A DNA stretch of 64,000 bases from the NCBI GenBank assembly GCA_025558075.1, contig JAHLKF010000001.1:1178001-1242000 (forward strand). The letters run 5' to 3'. The DNA comes from Gaertneriomyces semiglobifer. Taxonomy: Eukaryota; Chytridiomycota; Chytridiomycetes; Spizellomycetales; Spizellomycetaceae. Shown piece after piece: positions 10,436-21,069 of this stretch. The translations under genes and the position numbers were made by a program. Numbering within the stretch: position 1 is the first letter of the stretch; the number at the start of each line of letters is the position of its first letter. Under the pieces are notes generated by a model. That model worked only from the letters and a program-made list of their open reading frames with translations, was not told the DNA's origin and made no database searches.

Positions 10436-11791
10436 CTACTTCTCGATCTTCTTCTTCTTTCCTTCCTTTCCTTCTTGTTCCCTCAGCTTCATTCGTTCCC
10501 GTCGTCTGCGTTCCCTTTCCATCTCTTCCCTTTCTTCCCTTTCGTCCTCTGCCTTGGCAATTCTGGCACTCCTCGCCTCCTCGCGGCGGATATCTCGAGC
10601 GTTGTTCACCTCCATATCACTAAGATCACTATCATCGTAATCATACCGATCCCTTTTCCGGCCCATCAGTGACCATATATAGTCGGACATATTGGAACGA
10701 GACGGAGCTGAGGGCGGATCAAGATAAGGATTTAAATACGGGTTCACCGGGAGACGGCGCGGAGACGGGGAACGTGATCGTTTGGTCTGTGCAGGGGAAG
10801 CTGACCGGCGTTTGGAAACGGGTCTCGATGAGGGTGATAATGAGCGCGGTCGCTTCTTCTTTGATGCAGAGGCGCCAGCTGCACGCTCTCGACCCGCGCT
10901 CCGCGCCTCTAATTTCGACACTGGCGCATCTGCCGGTACCCGTCGTGTGGCCTGTGACAACCGGGCGCCGTCTCTTCCTTCAGCGATACGGTCAACTTTG
11001 CTCTGTTTTACCGTGGACGGAATACTTTTGTTGACCCCCGACTCTCTGCTTTTCTCACGCTCGCCTGATGCCTTTAGTTGCCGCTGAGAACTATTCCGAC
11101 CTGTGATATCACGCTTCGTGGAACCACTGGTCGCTGATTCCCGGCCGAAACTTGTCGCCGGCCGAGCAGCTGCTTTTGTTCGGTCGCCTCTGGCGCTTTC
11201 AGTCGCGGTAGCTGACGGCGTACCACCATTTTTCTGCTTGACAACGAGTCCTTCGGCCGAGACTTTCTCAGCTTCCTTCATTAACTCCATAAACGATGAT
11301 TTGTATCCAGATCGTTTTAAAGACGATGAGGACGAGGTACTAGACGGCGAATACTTTGATGACTTGGATGAACTCAAAGCGCTGGACTTTGATAGGCTTG
11401 TAACCGCGCCCGGTCGCGTTTTTGTCGTGAGTCCGCTTGATTCCGCCTCCTGTTTTTTCTTCGGTCGATCTTTAGACTGAAGAGAGCCCCTCTGCGAAGT
11501 TGAATTTGCTCTGACAGGCATTTTTAAGGACAGTCCTGTATCAACGCTTTTCAAGGCGTCCTTCAGCTCCTTCTTTTTCCTCTCTTCTTCCGCTTTCCGT
11601 CGTCGTTCTTGTTCAATATCGTCATAATGCGCACGCGCTTTGGTCGACGTATGTTTTGATGGTATCGCAGAGTCTGAGTATGTCGAGGCCTCTTGAAGAA
11701 GCTGTGAGAACTGGAAAGATGTCAGACAAGCCAACTTGAGGAAACCGAACAACGGACTTACGCCTTTCCCTATGTTTTGCAAGCCAGCCAT
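10436..11791 (-). CDS. SPT2: SPT2 histone chaperone
   Basis: Nuclear H3-H4 chaperone linked to transcription elongation. Two exons, 11791-11762 and 11710-10436, joined across a 51-nt intron (GTAAGTCC to TTTCCAG) that happens to be a multiple of three without stops, so the unspliced frame also reads through (451 versus 434 residues). The long middle is Ser/Lys/Arg-rich and disordered. The C-terminal SPT2 domain is clear: NMSDYIWSLMGRKRDRYDYD, DSDLSDMEVNNARDIRREEA, then the charged helix and a Lys-rich tail. It is convergent with the GDPase. Plus-strand open frames over this region are shadows of its biased composition. Confidence 0.93.
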   Translation of the reverse strand: MAGLQNIGKGVSPLFGFLKLACLTSFQFSQLLQEASTYSDSAIPSKHTSTKARAHYDDIEQERRRKAEEERKKKELKDALKSVDTGLSLKMPVRANSTSQRGSLQSKDRPKKKQEAESSGLTTKTRPGAVTSLSKSSALSSSKSSKYSPSSTSSSSSLKRSGYKSSFMELMKEAEKVSAEGLVVKQKNGGTPSATATESARGDRTKAAARPATSFGRESATSGSTKRDITGRNSSQRQLKASGEREKSRESGVNKSIPSTVKQSKVDRIAEGRDGARLSQATRRVPADAPVSKLEARSAGRERAAGASASKKKRPRSLSPSSRPVSKRRSASPAQTKRSRSPSPRRLPVNPYLNPYLDPPSAPSRSNMSDYIWSLMGRKRDRYDYDDSDLSDMEVNNARDIRREEARSARIAKAEDEREEREEMERERRRRERMKLREQEGKEGKKKKIEK

Positions 11792-12067
11792 CGTTGTTTA
11801 GCAACCATGCGGGCGTACTCTGCGGCCGTTCATGAATGGATTCTGCATGCAAATCGTCACACCTCTCCTCTCGTTCTCACAATGCTCTAAAAACCTGTCA
11901 ATGGATGGCGATGACTTGTGGGAATCCAAAGTCGAGAAACGACAAACCCGCAACACGCTGGTGTTAGGGTTACGCTGCGAGTCGCCCGACAACACGCGCC
12001 AGATTGACATTTTAACAACCACTTTAACAAGAATTCAGCATCAGCATCAAGGATATCTCTCCCCGCC

Positions 12068-13143
12068 ATGGCGTCCACCCAACAGATAACGGCAACCTCA
12101 GTTCGGGCGCTGAAGAATGCTTTGCGGAAGGAAACACGCCAGCGGCTTGCTCAGCTGCCCGCCGACATCGTCGATCAAGAATGTACACGTTCGCGTTCCT
12201 TTTGATCTCGGTCATTCTGGCAGCCTAATCTATTGGTCAAAGCCAAGCGAATAGTACAAAGACTCTTGGCGTTGAAGGAGTATAGGGACAGTAAAAACAT
12301 TTCTGTGTTTGTCAGTATGCCGTCAGGCGAAATCCAAACCGCCGAAATCATTCGTGATCTACTGGATAGCGGTTAGCATACTGACCCTAATGCTTGAGTA
12401 CTTTCGACAAGTATCTGACAATTGGACCCTAGGTAAAAACTGCTACATCCCTCGTTGCGACGGTGATAATATGGTATGCGAGGCCTGCACATTTTGACTT
12501 GCAGCAACTGAATTTGCCGCCCTGGCAGGAAATGGTCAAGTTGCGGTCATGGCATGACTACGAAACCTTGCCCCTTAATAAATGGAAAATTCCAGAGCCT
12601 CCTCTGAATGAAAAGAGGGAGACGGGTTCGTGGGGAAGTTTGTGTTTTTCATCCAGCTGCCCGCATAACCCACTCTAAATACAGCGCTTGACCGCGACGG
12701 GCTGGATCTCATTGTCATGCCAGGTTGGCTGCGAGGTACTTTGAAACTAGCCAGCCATAGCTTACGAGTATTCTGCCTTTTATCAAGGCCTAGCCTTTGA
12801 CAAATCAGGCTGGCGTTTGGGCCACGGCAAAGGGTACGTTGTTCCAGTTTGTTCTCGCACGCGTTACACTTGTAGTGACCACCTTTTGCTTGCCAGGTAT
12901 TACGATAAGTACCTTCAACGGGCGAGAGATTGGTCGCAGCAGCACGGCAGCAGCGCGCCGGTTACTGGTCCGTAAATAATCCGTGCGATCACCTTGGCTC
13001 CGTCTTTGACTCATTCCCATCCAGTGGCTCTCGCGTTATCTGAACAGATAGTAGACGCTCCTGTTCCGCGAGACGAATACGATCAGCGCCCAGATATTCT
13101 CTTAACCCCAAGCGGTATTCTTGGACAAGTGGACGAACTCTGA
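12068..13143 (+). CDS. FAU1: 5-formyltetrahydrofolate cyclo-ligase (MTHFS)
   Basis: Converts 5-formyl-THF to 5,10-methenyl-THF with ATP in one-carbon metabolism. Eight small exons are predicted: 12068-12182, 12243-12371, 12433-12473, 12529-12625, 12685-12723, 12794-12833, 12897-12967 and 13025-13143, giving 216 residues with every junction in phase. Family blocks: LRKETRQRLAQLP, NISVFVSMPSGEIQTAEIIR, GKNCYIPRCDGDNMEMVKL, PLNKWKIPEP, GLDLIVMPG, FDKSGWRLGHGKGYYDKYL and DILLTPSGILG. For the third intron a 55-nt version (12474-12528) was chosen over a 31-nt version because it restores the NMEMVKL block seen in the family. The gene is nearly invisible to ORF scans. Confidence 0.92.
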
Positions 13144-13337
13144 TTATAGCCGGAAAGTGACAGTAAGCTTCGTAGATTAGGTAGATGATACAGAATGCCC
13201 AGCCTATGCGTTGAATAGTTGTGCATATTTGATTCCATATTCAGTTCTATCATAGTTATTTACAGCAGACATATCCTTGGATTCCGGTGTGTGATCTGGT
13301 ATATACAGGTGGACGCCAACCTCTCATCAACTTGGCA

Positions 13338-13685
13338 CTAATCGTAAATATGCACAAGCCCGTACGCTAGCGTCCAAAAGAGAAGATAGCTGAAAGCGTT
13401 CCCCGTCACTTCCTCGGTCCAAAGCATTTCTACTCTTGGAAAGTACTTTTTCGAGTTGCCGCCGGTTTTTGCCCACAGAAGTAGCGATAGTAGCAGTGAC
13501 GAAGCGAGATAAAAGGCAAATCCGCCTATCCAACCCTCAATTCCGAGAATACCGGCAGCAGCGCCTGATATAAAGGCCAATGACGATCTTGCATATTGTA
13601 CAATCTGCGTGTTCTTTCGGACGGCAATGGCTGAAAAGCGAGCATTCGGTGCGCCCGGAGTAGCAAGCGAGTCTGGCGATGACAT
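13338..13685 (-). CDS. EMC6: ER membrane protein complex subunit 6
   Basis: Small subunit of the EMC, which inserts transmembrane helices into the ER membrane. Intronless, 115 residues, normal size for the family. The hallmark run is present: ARSSLAFISGAAAGILGIEG, then WIGGFAFYLASSLLLSLLLW, and a third hydrophobic segment (FSYLLFWTLAYGLVHIY) at the C-terminus. The N-terminal 25 residues are polar and cytosolic. It is divergent from the mitochondrial uL13 gene with about 235 bp between. Confidence 0.93.
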   Translation of the reverse strand: MSSPDSLATPGAPNARFSAIAVRKNTQIVQYARSSLAFISGAAAGILGIEGWIGGFAFYLASSLLLSLLLWAKTGGNSKKYFPRVEMLWTEEVTGNAFSYLLFWTLAYGLVHIYD

Positions 13686-13921
13686 GATGAGAGGAGATAT
13701 TTCCTTTCTTATAGGAGCCGTTCTGAGCGATGAGTGTGTGCTGTATACTGGGGTTCTTCAAATGTCGAACGAAACCCGTTTGCGGATTCAAGGCGCGTAA
13801 CACGGCCTGGCAGTTGCCATCGCAACAAGGAACTCGCCAAATTCTTGGATCTGCGTTTGCGAGTTTGAACTTGCCAGCGACCATCGAGCAACGTCTTGAA
13901 TTCCAGGGCCATATATCAACC

Positions 13922-14551
13922 ATGCTGAAGGTAAGGAGGCTCGGTAAGGAGGACTGGAAATAACCGAGGGAAAGGCTCATGTGATTATGTGTTTAGACAG
14001 GACTCGCGTATGGCCGGGTATGGCATCTGGTGGACGCAAAGGACAAGGTCCTCGGCAAGCTTGCACAACGCATATCCATTGCATTGCGAGGGAAATATAA
14101 GCCCATCTACCAACCATCCGCAGATTGTGGAGACTATGTAGTCGTTGTAAATGCTCGGCACCTCGCGTTGACCGGGAAAAAAATGGAGCAGAAAAAGTAC
14201 TTTTGGCACAGCGGATACCCAGGTGGAGTGACTGAATTGACCTATGATAAGTTTGCGGCGGAGCACCCGACAGCGGTACGTTGATTACGCCGTGACCTTC
14301 GAGCGCGCTCTTTTGCTGATATTTTCCCTCAGCCTTTGAAGAAGGCCGTCTACGGAATGCTGCCAAAGAACAACTTGCGAAAGGAGCAAATGAAGCGATT
14401 ATACATATTTGCAGATGCTGACCATCCGTACGCCGCAAATATCATGAAAGATTACGAAAATGGGGCCGCTGGGGAGGTTGAACAGATTGACAATGCTATT
14501 GAGCAATCATCTGCCGTTCAGAGCACTGAGACTCCTGCCAAAAACGCTTAA
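13922..14551 (+). CDS. MRPL23: mitochondrial large-subunit ribosomal protein uL13m
   Basis: Three exons: 13922-13930 (9 nt), 13997-14275 and 14333-14551, 168 residues. The ribosomal uL13 core is clear: GLAYGRVWHLVDAKDKVLGK, GKYKPIYQPSADCGDYVVVV, LTGKKMEQKKYFWHSGYPGG and KKAVYGMLPKNNLRKEQMKR. The DCGDYVVV and HSGYPGG blocks and the length fit the mitochondrial (bacterial-type) protein rather than cytosolic L16/L13a. The first exon carries only Met-Leu-Lys; an upstream in-frame start is not seen before the acceptor, so this short exon is the simplest start. The last 35 residues are acidic and low complexity. Confidence 0.9.
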
Positions 14552-14694
14552 TCCACTCTTTCTCCCTGTTACTGGTGGATCAAGCGCACATATCTCTAAC
14601 ACATGTACATAGGTCGATATTATTATTAGAATAGTTTAAGATGGATACGCTCTCAAAAGCAGCAGTGGTTCAACGTGGCGTGATGACTTTGGCT

Positions 14695-16836
14695 TTACAA
14701 GTTCTTTCTTTCCCACACCTACGTGTACCCCCGTTAGAAGGCAAGTTTTAGGAAAAAGGCACTTGTGAGTTTACCTGGATGTAGGACTCTGAAAGGAAGA
14801 TCATCTGAGGCATGATTTCCTCGACAAAAAGATCTTGAATCTGGAACCACTGGTCTTTCGCCTTGTCGTGAACATGCACCTTGTAAATGCCATTCCCTGG
14901 TCCGGGTTTACCCTCGTGGACAATGTTTGCCACAAGGTCGTAATGTGTGCTCTCTAACCCATCGCTTCCTTCAACATCTGAGAACGTCGGTTATGTTCCA
15001 TAGACAAACGTAAGAAACTCGGATCTATGGTATACTTACAGTCGCGCATGTCAACGTTTTTGATGGGGAAGTTGACAATGGTGGGATTTTTTTCCTGTGT
15101 CCAGTTGTTCTTTGTGAACCTCTTGATGTGGAATATCAAGAACTGCGGCAGTTTGGTAATCTTATATCTGCGGAGAATAGAGCCGCTCTCTTGGCCTGTG
15201 ACCCCGTCATACTTGCTGAGGAGAGTCGTCAGCGCAACCTGTGGAATGATATTCTGCTCTAACTCATCCAAAAACAACGGAGGCGGCGGTAGATCCAGCG
15301 CAAGGAACATGAATGGTACCCTTCTCGACGTTATTTCTGAGGTAATCACAGGAAACATCAGCATACGTGGACGACGGCATGAGCGACGCATTCAACACAC
15401 GAACCTCGAGATTCATCAAATAATTTCTTTGACTTCCCGTCTTCTGAGTCGTCTTGTCTAAGCAATATCGCCTGTTCATCTATCCGTATTTCACCTTGGA
15501 AGGTCTTGTGTATCAAGCCTGTGATGCATAGTCAATAATCGAAAGATCATGAACCGCCGATACATTGGCACCGCAATAATACATACTGCTGCCGGGTCTC
15601 CGCTTTCCTCCCATCCCAGTGTGCATCGTGTTCAAGAACCATGAAAGAAACTCTATCGCATCAGCTTGTTGATTCAATCTATACTTCTTTAGACTTGCAT
15701 TCGAGACTTCCTGTGGATCACCAAGATGAAATTAGCAGGTTTCAACGGCACCTAGGCGCAATTGATATCAACCTGGAGAAACTCGTGGGGACTGACTTGT
15801 CCTTTAAAAGCGCGCGGACTCCACATTCGTCGCACTAGAGTCCCAAATCTCTTCACTGTGATTTCAAGGTTTCAATTCAGTACTCTTCACGAGATTCTGC
15901 TTCATGGGGAGAAGCGCCTTACCCAGCTCTGATCCCGTGTGTGCCTTATCCAGCAAGAAGTAGTCGCGCAAGGGTTGGACATGAATAAATGCTTGAACGA
16001 CGACGTTAACGTAGTCATTGGCTTTGATATTGTTGAGTCCGATGAAGCCTTGAAACAAGAGTGATGATTCTTCATAAGAAAGCGTCACGCGCGCAGAGGA
16101 CCCTCGTGAGTGGCCTTACCAGGAAGATATCGTTTGTTGTTCAAATCGTAGGAATATGGGTTCACTTTATCCAATTTGCTTGCTTGTTCTGCCGTGAACG
16201 TTGGGTTCAAGACATACTAGCAGACAAGATTAAAGTCAGTGAGGCCTTCGGAAAACAGCGAACCGGTGATAGTGACAACCTTGATGTCGTTCAGTGAGGA
16301 ATCGGTAACTTCGTAGCCATCAGGCAAAATGTAAACCTGTGAAAGACAAGGTAGATGAGTGCCTGCCTTTAGGACCAGCAAACGTTCCCGATGAGACCTT
16401 CAAGGTGTGTAGGTTGATGAAGACGTGATGGTTTTCGTGCAAACCATGGAAATAAGCATGGGAGGATTTGCCTCTCCCTGTAGCGCCACTGTTAGCCTTG
16501 TCACGCATGAAGCTCCGTCTCCAAGATCGTTTCCATACCTTGATAGTACTTCCCGCACACCAGACATGCGTAAACGTTCAGATTTGACAGCGACACAGAG
16601 CAAAGCTTCTCAAAGTCAAAGTCCAGCATATAACGATTGACAGTGTCGAGGAAAAGCCCTTGATTGACGCTCGCGAGTTGTTTCTCCTTTTTGCGAGCAG
16701 GCGCTTTCACCTCCTCATCGTCATCCGAATCATCCAGTAGGGCATCCAGCTTACGTTTTTCAGGTGACCCCGCCGTCGCCTCTCCTACGGGCTGCTCTTC
16801 TTTATTCTCGTTGTCCATTTGCGTTGTGACTGCCAT
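14695..16836 (-). CDS. SAD1: SAD1/USP39, tri-snRNP-associated pseudo-deubiquitinase
   Basis: Splicing factor needed for U4/U6.U5 tri-snRNP. Eleven exons were traced. Order: acidic N-terminus, ZnF-UBP domain (VYACLVCGKYYQGRGKSSHA and HAYFHGLHENHHVFINLHTL), then a USP fold beginning GLNNIKANDYVNVVVQAF. The position of the catalytic Cys of true USPs is Asp here (family rule; USP39 is inactive). Later blocks: VSPHEFLQ, AIEFLSWFLNTMHTGMGG, LPQFLIFHIKRFTKNNW, NPTIVNFPIKNVDMRD, and THYDLVANIVHEGKPG near the end. The last exon encodes only VWERKNL before the stop at 14695-14697. The ATG at 16836 overlaps the first in-frame ATG of the divergent UNG gene. Confidence 0.93.
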
Positions 16837-17800
16837 GCGTACTTTTGTGAGGTTGGTGTTGGGTAAAAATAATGGTTCCGCGTCTGCCTTGCTTCAGCAC
16901 ACAGCAAAGGTTACAATGATACGAAAGTACTTCCAACCGATCGACAATGTCACGACGACTTCGCGGAAGCGAAAGGCTGATGAAGCAACTGCGAATGAGA
17001 CAGGACAGGATGGAGTGGACAACCAACTTGCGAAGCGCCCAAGCGTAAATGAAGGCGCTGCCAGGACAGGTGGAACTGTGCAGGAAACGGACGAGACCAC
17101 GGCGCTGCTTCGATTAGAGAAGGCTACTATGGCACCCGACTGGTATAGAGCGTTTGAGGCTGAAATGCACAAGCCGTACTTTCTAGATATCAAGCGGTTT
17201 CTATTGAAGGATGGTCAGAACAATATCATATACCCCGCTGAGACGGAACTGTACTCCTTCACGAGATGCCCGCTATCGAAAGTAAAGGTGGTCATTTTGG
17301 GGCAAGATCCATATCATGGACCCGGTCAAGCACATGGACTGTGCTTTTCCGTAAAGCGAGGAGTGCCGCCGCCACCATCGCTGCTCAACATATACAAGGA
17401 ATTAGAGCAAGATCTCGGTAAAGATGGGTTCCAAAGACCGCCTCATGGATTCTTAGAGGGGTGGACGACAGAAGGTGTTTTGCTGCTCAACGCCGCGCTG
17501 ACAGTCCGCAAGAGCCAAGCCAATAGCCACAAAGACATTGGATGGGCCGCCTTCACGGATGCGATTATCTCACACCTGAACAAAAGCAAAAGTGGGCTTG
17601 TTTTCATGCTTTGGGGAGGGTTTGCTAAGAAAAAGGGAGCTAGCATAGACAAGAAAAAGCACCTAGTGCTGACAAGTGCGCACCCCAGTCCCTTGAGCGC
17701 GAATAAGGGTGGTTGGTTTGGATGCAAACACTTTTCCCAAGCAAACAGTTATTTGAAGAAAAACGGTCTGGGTGAGGTTAACTGGAACCATCTACCCTGA
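16835..17800 (+). CDS. UNG1: uracil-DNA glycosylase, probable dual mitochondrial/nuclear forms
   Basis: Family 1 UDG, excises uracil from DNA in base excision repair. Intronless; 321 residues from ATG 16835 or 294 from ATG 16916. Catalytic motif GQDPYHGPGQAHGLCFSV with the water-activating Asp, and the HPSPLSANKGGWFGC loop, are intact. From the first ATG the N-terminus is basic and free of acidic residues (MRTFVRLVLGKNN), like a mitochondrial presequence. From the second ATG it begins MIRKYFQPID, with a degenerate PIP-box pattern (I-x-x-Y-F), then a basic SRKRKADE stretch like an NLS. So two starts could give mitochondrial and nuclear enzymes. The first ATG shares the palindrome CATG with the SAD1 start on the other strand. 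Confidence 0.94.
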   Translation: MRTFVRLVLGKNNGSASALLQHTAKVTMIRKYFQPIDNVTTTSRKRKADEATANETGQDGVDNQLAKRPSVNEGAARTGGTVQETDETTALLRLEKATMAPDWYRAFEAEMHKPYFLDIKRFLLKDGQNNIIYPAETELYSFTRCPLSKVKVVILGQDPYHGPGQAHGLCFSVKRGVPPPPSLLNIYKELEQDLGKDGFQRPPHGFLEGWTTEGVLLLNAALTVRKSQANSHKDIGWAAFTDAIISHLNKSKSGLVFMLWGGFAKKKGASIDKKKHLVLTSAHPSPLSANKGGWFGCKHFSQANSYLKKNGLGEVNWNHLP

Positions 17801-18625
17801 TTATCAGTAGGTACTCTAGAGGCTTCGTGTAGTTGTTTTAGATCTGTACAGCGTGCATTGAACACGACAAATGGGAGTTTCGTTGACTACTCCGGCTTCT
17901 CTCTGCTGGCAAATCGAGAAGCGGAACTACATAAATTGCAGCGCATGGAATCCGGGCCTCACGACGTAATTTTGAACCAAGCGACGTTGGGGTCACTTTC
18001 AGCATATCATGGTTCGCTTGATCTCCCATAGGATCTTTCTTGGATACACCCTGATTCGGCCTTCCTCCACGTCTTCCTCATCCCACTCGGCAGGCTCCCT
18101 CTGGCCGATGAATGTTCGTGTTGATGAGGCGAGGTATGATGTAAATGGAACCAAATGGTGGAGGAACCCAGAGATTGTCACATTATGTGCAGATACAAAT
18201 GAGCTGCATCCTGCTTCGGATCTTCCACAATGATTTTTTCCTCTTGTTGCTAAGTACATATAAAAACGAGTGCCTTGCTACTATCCCGTCATCTGCTTAC
18301 GGCGTTATGCATCTGACGGAGCATGATGATGAGTTGGTGAGCACTCCCTTCAAGATCCAGATCCATTCCTATGCATCAACGGTCATCCGCGACCGATACG
18401 AGCGTTCATTGCCCCTCCTGTGCTTGTCTCCGTAGTTCCCATCTGGTCGCTGATGAGAAAGTAGCCAAGGAGCATCTTCATAAGTGCGTCGATCGCGAAA
18501 TGTCAAAGTGTGAAATTTGGATGCGTGTGTTAACTCTCTGACCAACTCACACATACCGCCGACTCACCAATCTTCAGCGATTCCCCAATAGCTATCGTCC
18601 AGAGAATAAGCACACGGCCATAATC
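17801..18625. other. unresolved interval with coding-like frames on both strands
   Basis: Over 800 bp between UNG and riboflavin synthase. Plus strand 17842-18030 reads well without an ATG at its front (for example LLANREAELHKLQRMES), ends at a TAG and then stays open after it. A separate plus ORF 18009-18233 has an ATG and reads ARYDVNGTKWWRNPEIVTLC. The minus strand 18259-17999 reads EWDEEDVEEGRIRVYPRK. None matches a family I know, and I could not join them into one gene. It may hold a small multi-exon gene or a decayed one. Confidence 0.35.
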
Positions 18626-19563
18626 ATGTTCACGGGGATAGTGGAGACGATGGGCACGGTCGCCCAGATCAAACCGCTAGACACCAGTTCATCTGGGGGC
18701 GGTGGATTTTCTCTGACAATTGCAGATGCCAGTGTCGTCCTCAGCGACGTCAACCTCGGAGACAGTATTGCGGTCAATGGTAAGATGACTCGGCGCTGCA
18801 GATATGGCGGCCGTAATACACATTTTTCTAATTGGTATTTACTAGGTGTCTGCTTGACGGTAACGGAATTTAACCCCGAGCGAACTAGCTTCAAAGTAGG
18901 AATTGCACCCGAGACGCTCAGGAAAACTAATTTGGGTACGATACCTATGATGTGGTAGGTCCCATTACCTCCAATGACTAACTAAAGTACATTGTTCGTG
19001 CAGGCGACCTTAAGGAAGGCGACAAGGTGAACCTCGAAAGAGCGATGTCTGCGACAACTAGGTTCGGCGGGCACTTTGTGCAGGTGCGTTGAGCACCTCT
19101 TGCCATTGCATTCGTCGTTACCTGGGCATCACTTAACGCGCTGGTACAGGGACATGTGGACAGAACTGTGACAGTACATTCCATCCTGCCGGACCCTCCA
19201 AACTCCCTGATCTTACGCTTCCATGTGTCCGACGCCGCAGGAGAAACAGACTTCTTGCGATACATTATTCCCAAGGGATATGTTACGCTTGACGGTACCT
19301 CACTTACTGTCATAGATGTAGATCGAACGGAAAGAACCTTTTCCGTGATGCTTATTGCGTACACACAAGCACATGTCGTGCTTCCCAGCCGGAAGGTTGG
19401 AGACAAGGTGAACTTGGAAGTAGACCAAATCGGAAAATATGTGGAGAATGTCACCGTCGCCATGTTGGAGCACGGAGGCAGATCTGATTCTGTGATAGGA
19501 AACATGATCAAGCAAATGGTGGATGAACGCGTAGCTCATGTTTTGGCGAATCGTGAGAAGTAG
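18626..19563 (+). CDS. RIB5: riboflavin synthase
   Basis: Last step of riboflavin synthesis: dismutation of two 6,7-dimethyl-8-ribityllumazine molecules. Four exons: 18626-18779, 18846-18935, 19004-19083 and 19150-19563, giving 245 residues. The two lumazine-binding repeats are clear. Repeat 1 begins MFTGIVETMGTVAQI and contains LGDSIAVNGVCLTVTEF, with RFGGHFVQGHVD at the domain border. Repeat 2 holds YIIPKGYVTLDGTSLTVIDV and KVGDKVNLEVDQIGKYVE. The length is somewhat above that of the bacterial enzyme and typical for fungi. Confidence 0.95.
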
Positions 19564-19699
19564 CAATATCCGCATGACTAGGTGTAGCACCGCGATTCAC
19601 TCTTCTAAAGTAAGCACAACATAGACTAAATCATGATGGAAAGTAGCAATTCTATATACTGTCGCGACCTTACAATCCTCCCTACCCAACGAGGAGCCC

Positions 19700-21069
19700 C
19701 TACATCAAAATCTCGTTGTGCTGGTTCGTTTTGATGGCCTTGTAAGGCAACACAATGCAGTTTCGAATGGCAATTTCATCACCAATCGTTACACTCTTTC
19801 CAAGGATGGTTGCGGAAGGAATTTTGTATCCCTTCAGGGTAGCGTTCAGCGCGTCGCTTTCCCCAGGTGCGCCTTCGACACGCGACCAGGCACCTACGAC
19901 TGACTCCCATCCGATCACAGAGTTGAGGATGCAAGAGTCGTTCTTGATCTCCACACCATCCAACAAGATCGAATCTTTGACACGCACGCCGCGTGCGATC
20001 AGGACACGAGGACCCACACTGACATTGGGGCCTAATTTCGCTGATGGGTGGATAATTGCAGTCGGATGAATGTAGGCGGGCTGAACAACTTCGGCAGCAG
20101 CTTGCTCTCCCGGCTCCTCCGAGAGCTCTGGTGCCAGAATGGTCGTAGGAGATAGCGCAGTGGACAGCTGGCGTGGGGCATTGCGGAGAAAGTGTTGCAG
20201 GTATAAACGGTTTGCAGGTATACAAGAGCTGCCAGTTTTGATTTGCATCCAAAAGTCCTTGACGGGATGGCATACGTGTGTGAAAAGCTTCTTGGTGGAA
20301 GTGAGAAGGCTCAGCACATCCTGTTCCAATTGAATGCGTTCAGGGCCATGTTTGATGGTAGACTCTTCCAAGCCCTGCTCTTGCAGCTTAGCCTGACGTA
20401 CAGAAACGGCCTGTTGAATGGCCTGGAAAATCTCTTTGCGGAAAACATAGATTCCGCAAGAAATCATATCCGAAAGGTGGGATTCAGGCTTCTCAACAAA
20501 GTGAAGGACCTCCAAAGTCTCTGGATTGGCGACGACGCATCCGTACTTGGACACCAGGGACCGCTCAACGCGTACTGTCAAGATGGTGCCCACGCCCTGG
20601 TGCTGGGTGTGAGTCTCCAGTAAACGCACCAATGGGAAGGACGACGCGATATCGGCATTCAGGACGAAGATGTGATCAGGATCACCCCGAACAATCTGAT
20701 CGCGAAAGTGGAAAAGACCACCACCCGTACCGAGTGCCTCATACTCTCTCAGATACCTAAAATGTGCGGTACAATGAATATTTTCCAGTACCCAGAAAGA
20801 CCTTAGATATCTTACCTTATAGAGATGCTGGGATATTCCATCTGCACTTGAGTTAAAAACCGATCAAAGACGCTATTTTCAAAAAATCCGACGAGCAAAA
20901 TCTCCTTCATTCCTGGTAACTTTGCGAGGGCTTGAACGTGATGGTAGATCATTGGCTGACCGGCAATCGGAAACAGAGGCTTTGGACAATCCATCGACAG
21001 AGGCCTAAATCTCGTACCGACGGACGGTCCGCCGACGAGCACAATTCCTTTCAACTTGAGAGCAGCCAT
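19700..21069 (-). CDS. mannose-1-phosphate guanylyltransferase, GMPPA type
   Basis: Two exons, 21069-20816 and 20756-19700, 436 residues. N-terminal nucleotidyltransferase domain with VLVGGPSVGTRFRPLSMDCP and KPLFPIAGQPMIYHHVQAL. In GMPPA proteins this signature is altered (GGPxxGTRFRPLS rather than GGxGTRLRPLT), and that form is seen here. The middle reads YEALGTGGGLFHFRDQI and FVLNADIASSFPL. The C-terminal half is a left-handed beta helix with hexapeptide repeats (AIIHPSAKLGPNVSVGPRVL). It ends HNEILM, the conserved tail. GMPPA is a regulatory partner of GMPPB in animals; the catalytic subunit would be encoded elsewhere. Confidence 0.92.

Noticed and set aside
11103..11480. Plus-strand ORF of 125 codons rich in Ser, Asp and Glu
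   Set aside because: Lies wholly antisense to the SPT2 gene; its composition mirrors the biased Ser/Lys codons of SPT2.
12474..12504. 31-nt intron in MTHFS
   Set aside because: Shorter than any other intron here; the alternative acceptor at 12528 restores the conserved NMEMVKL block.
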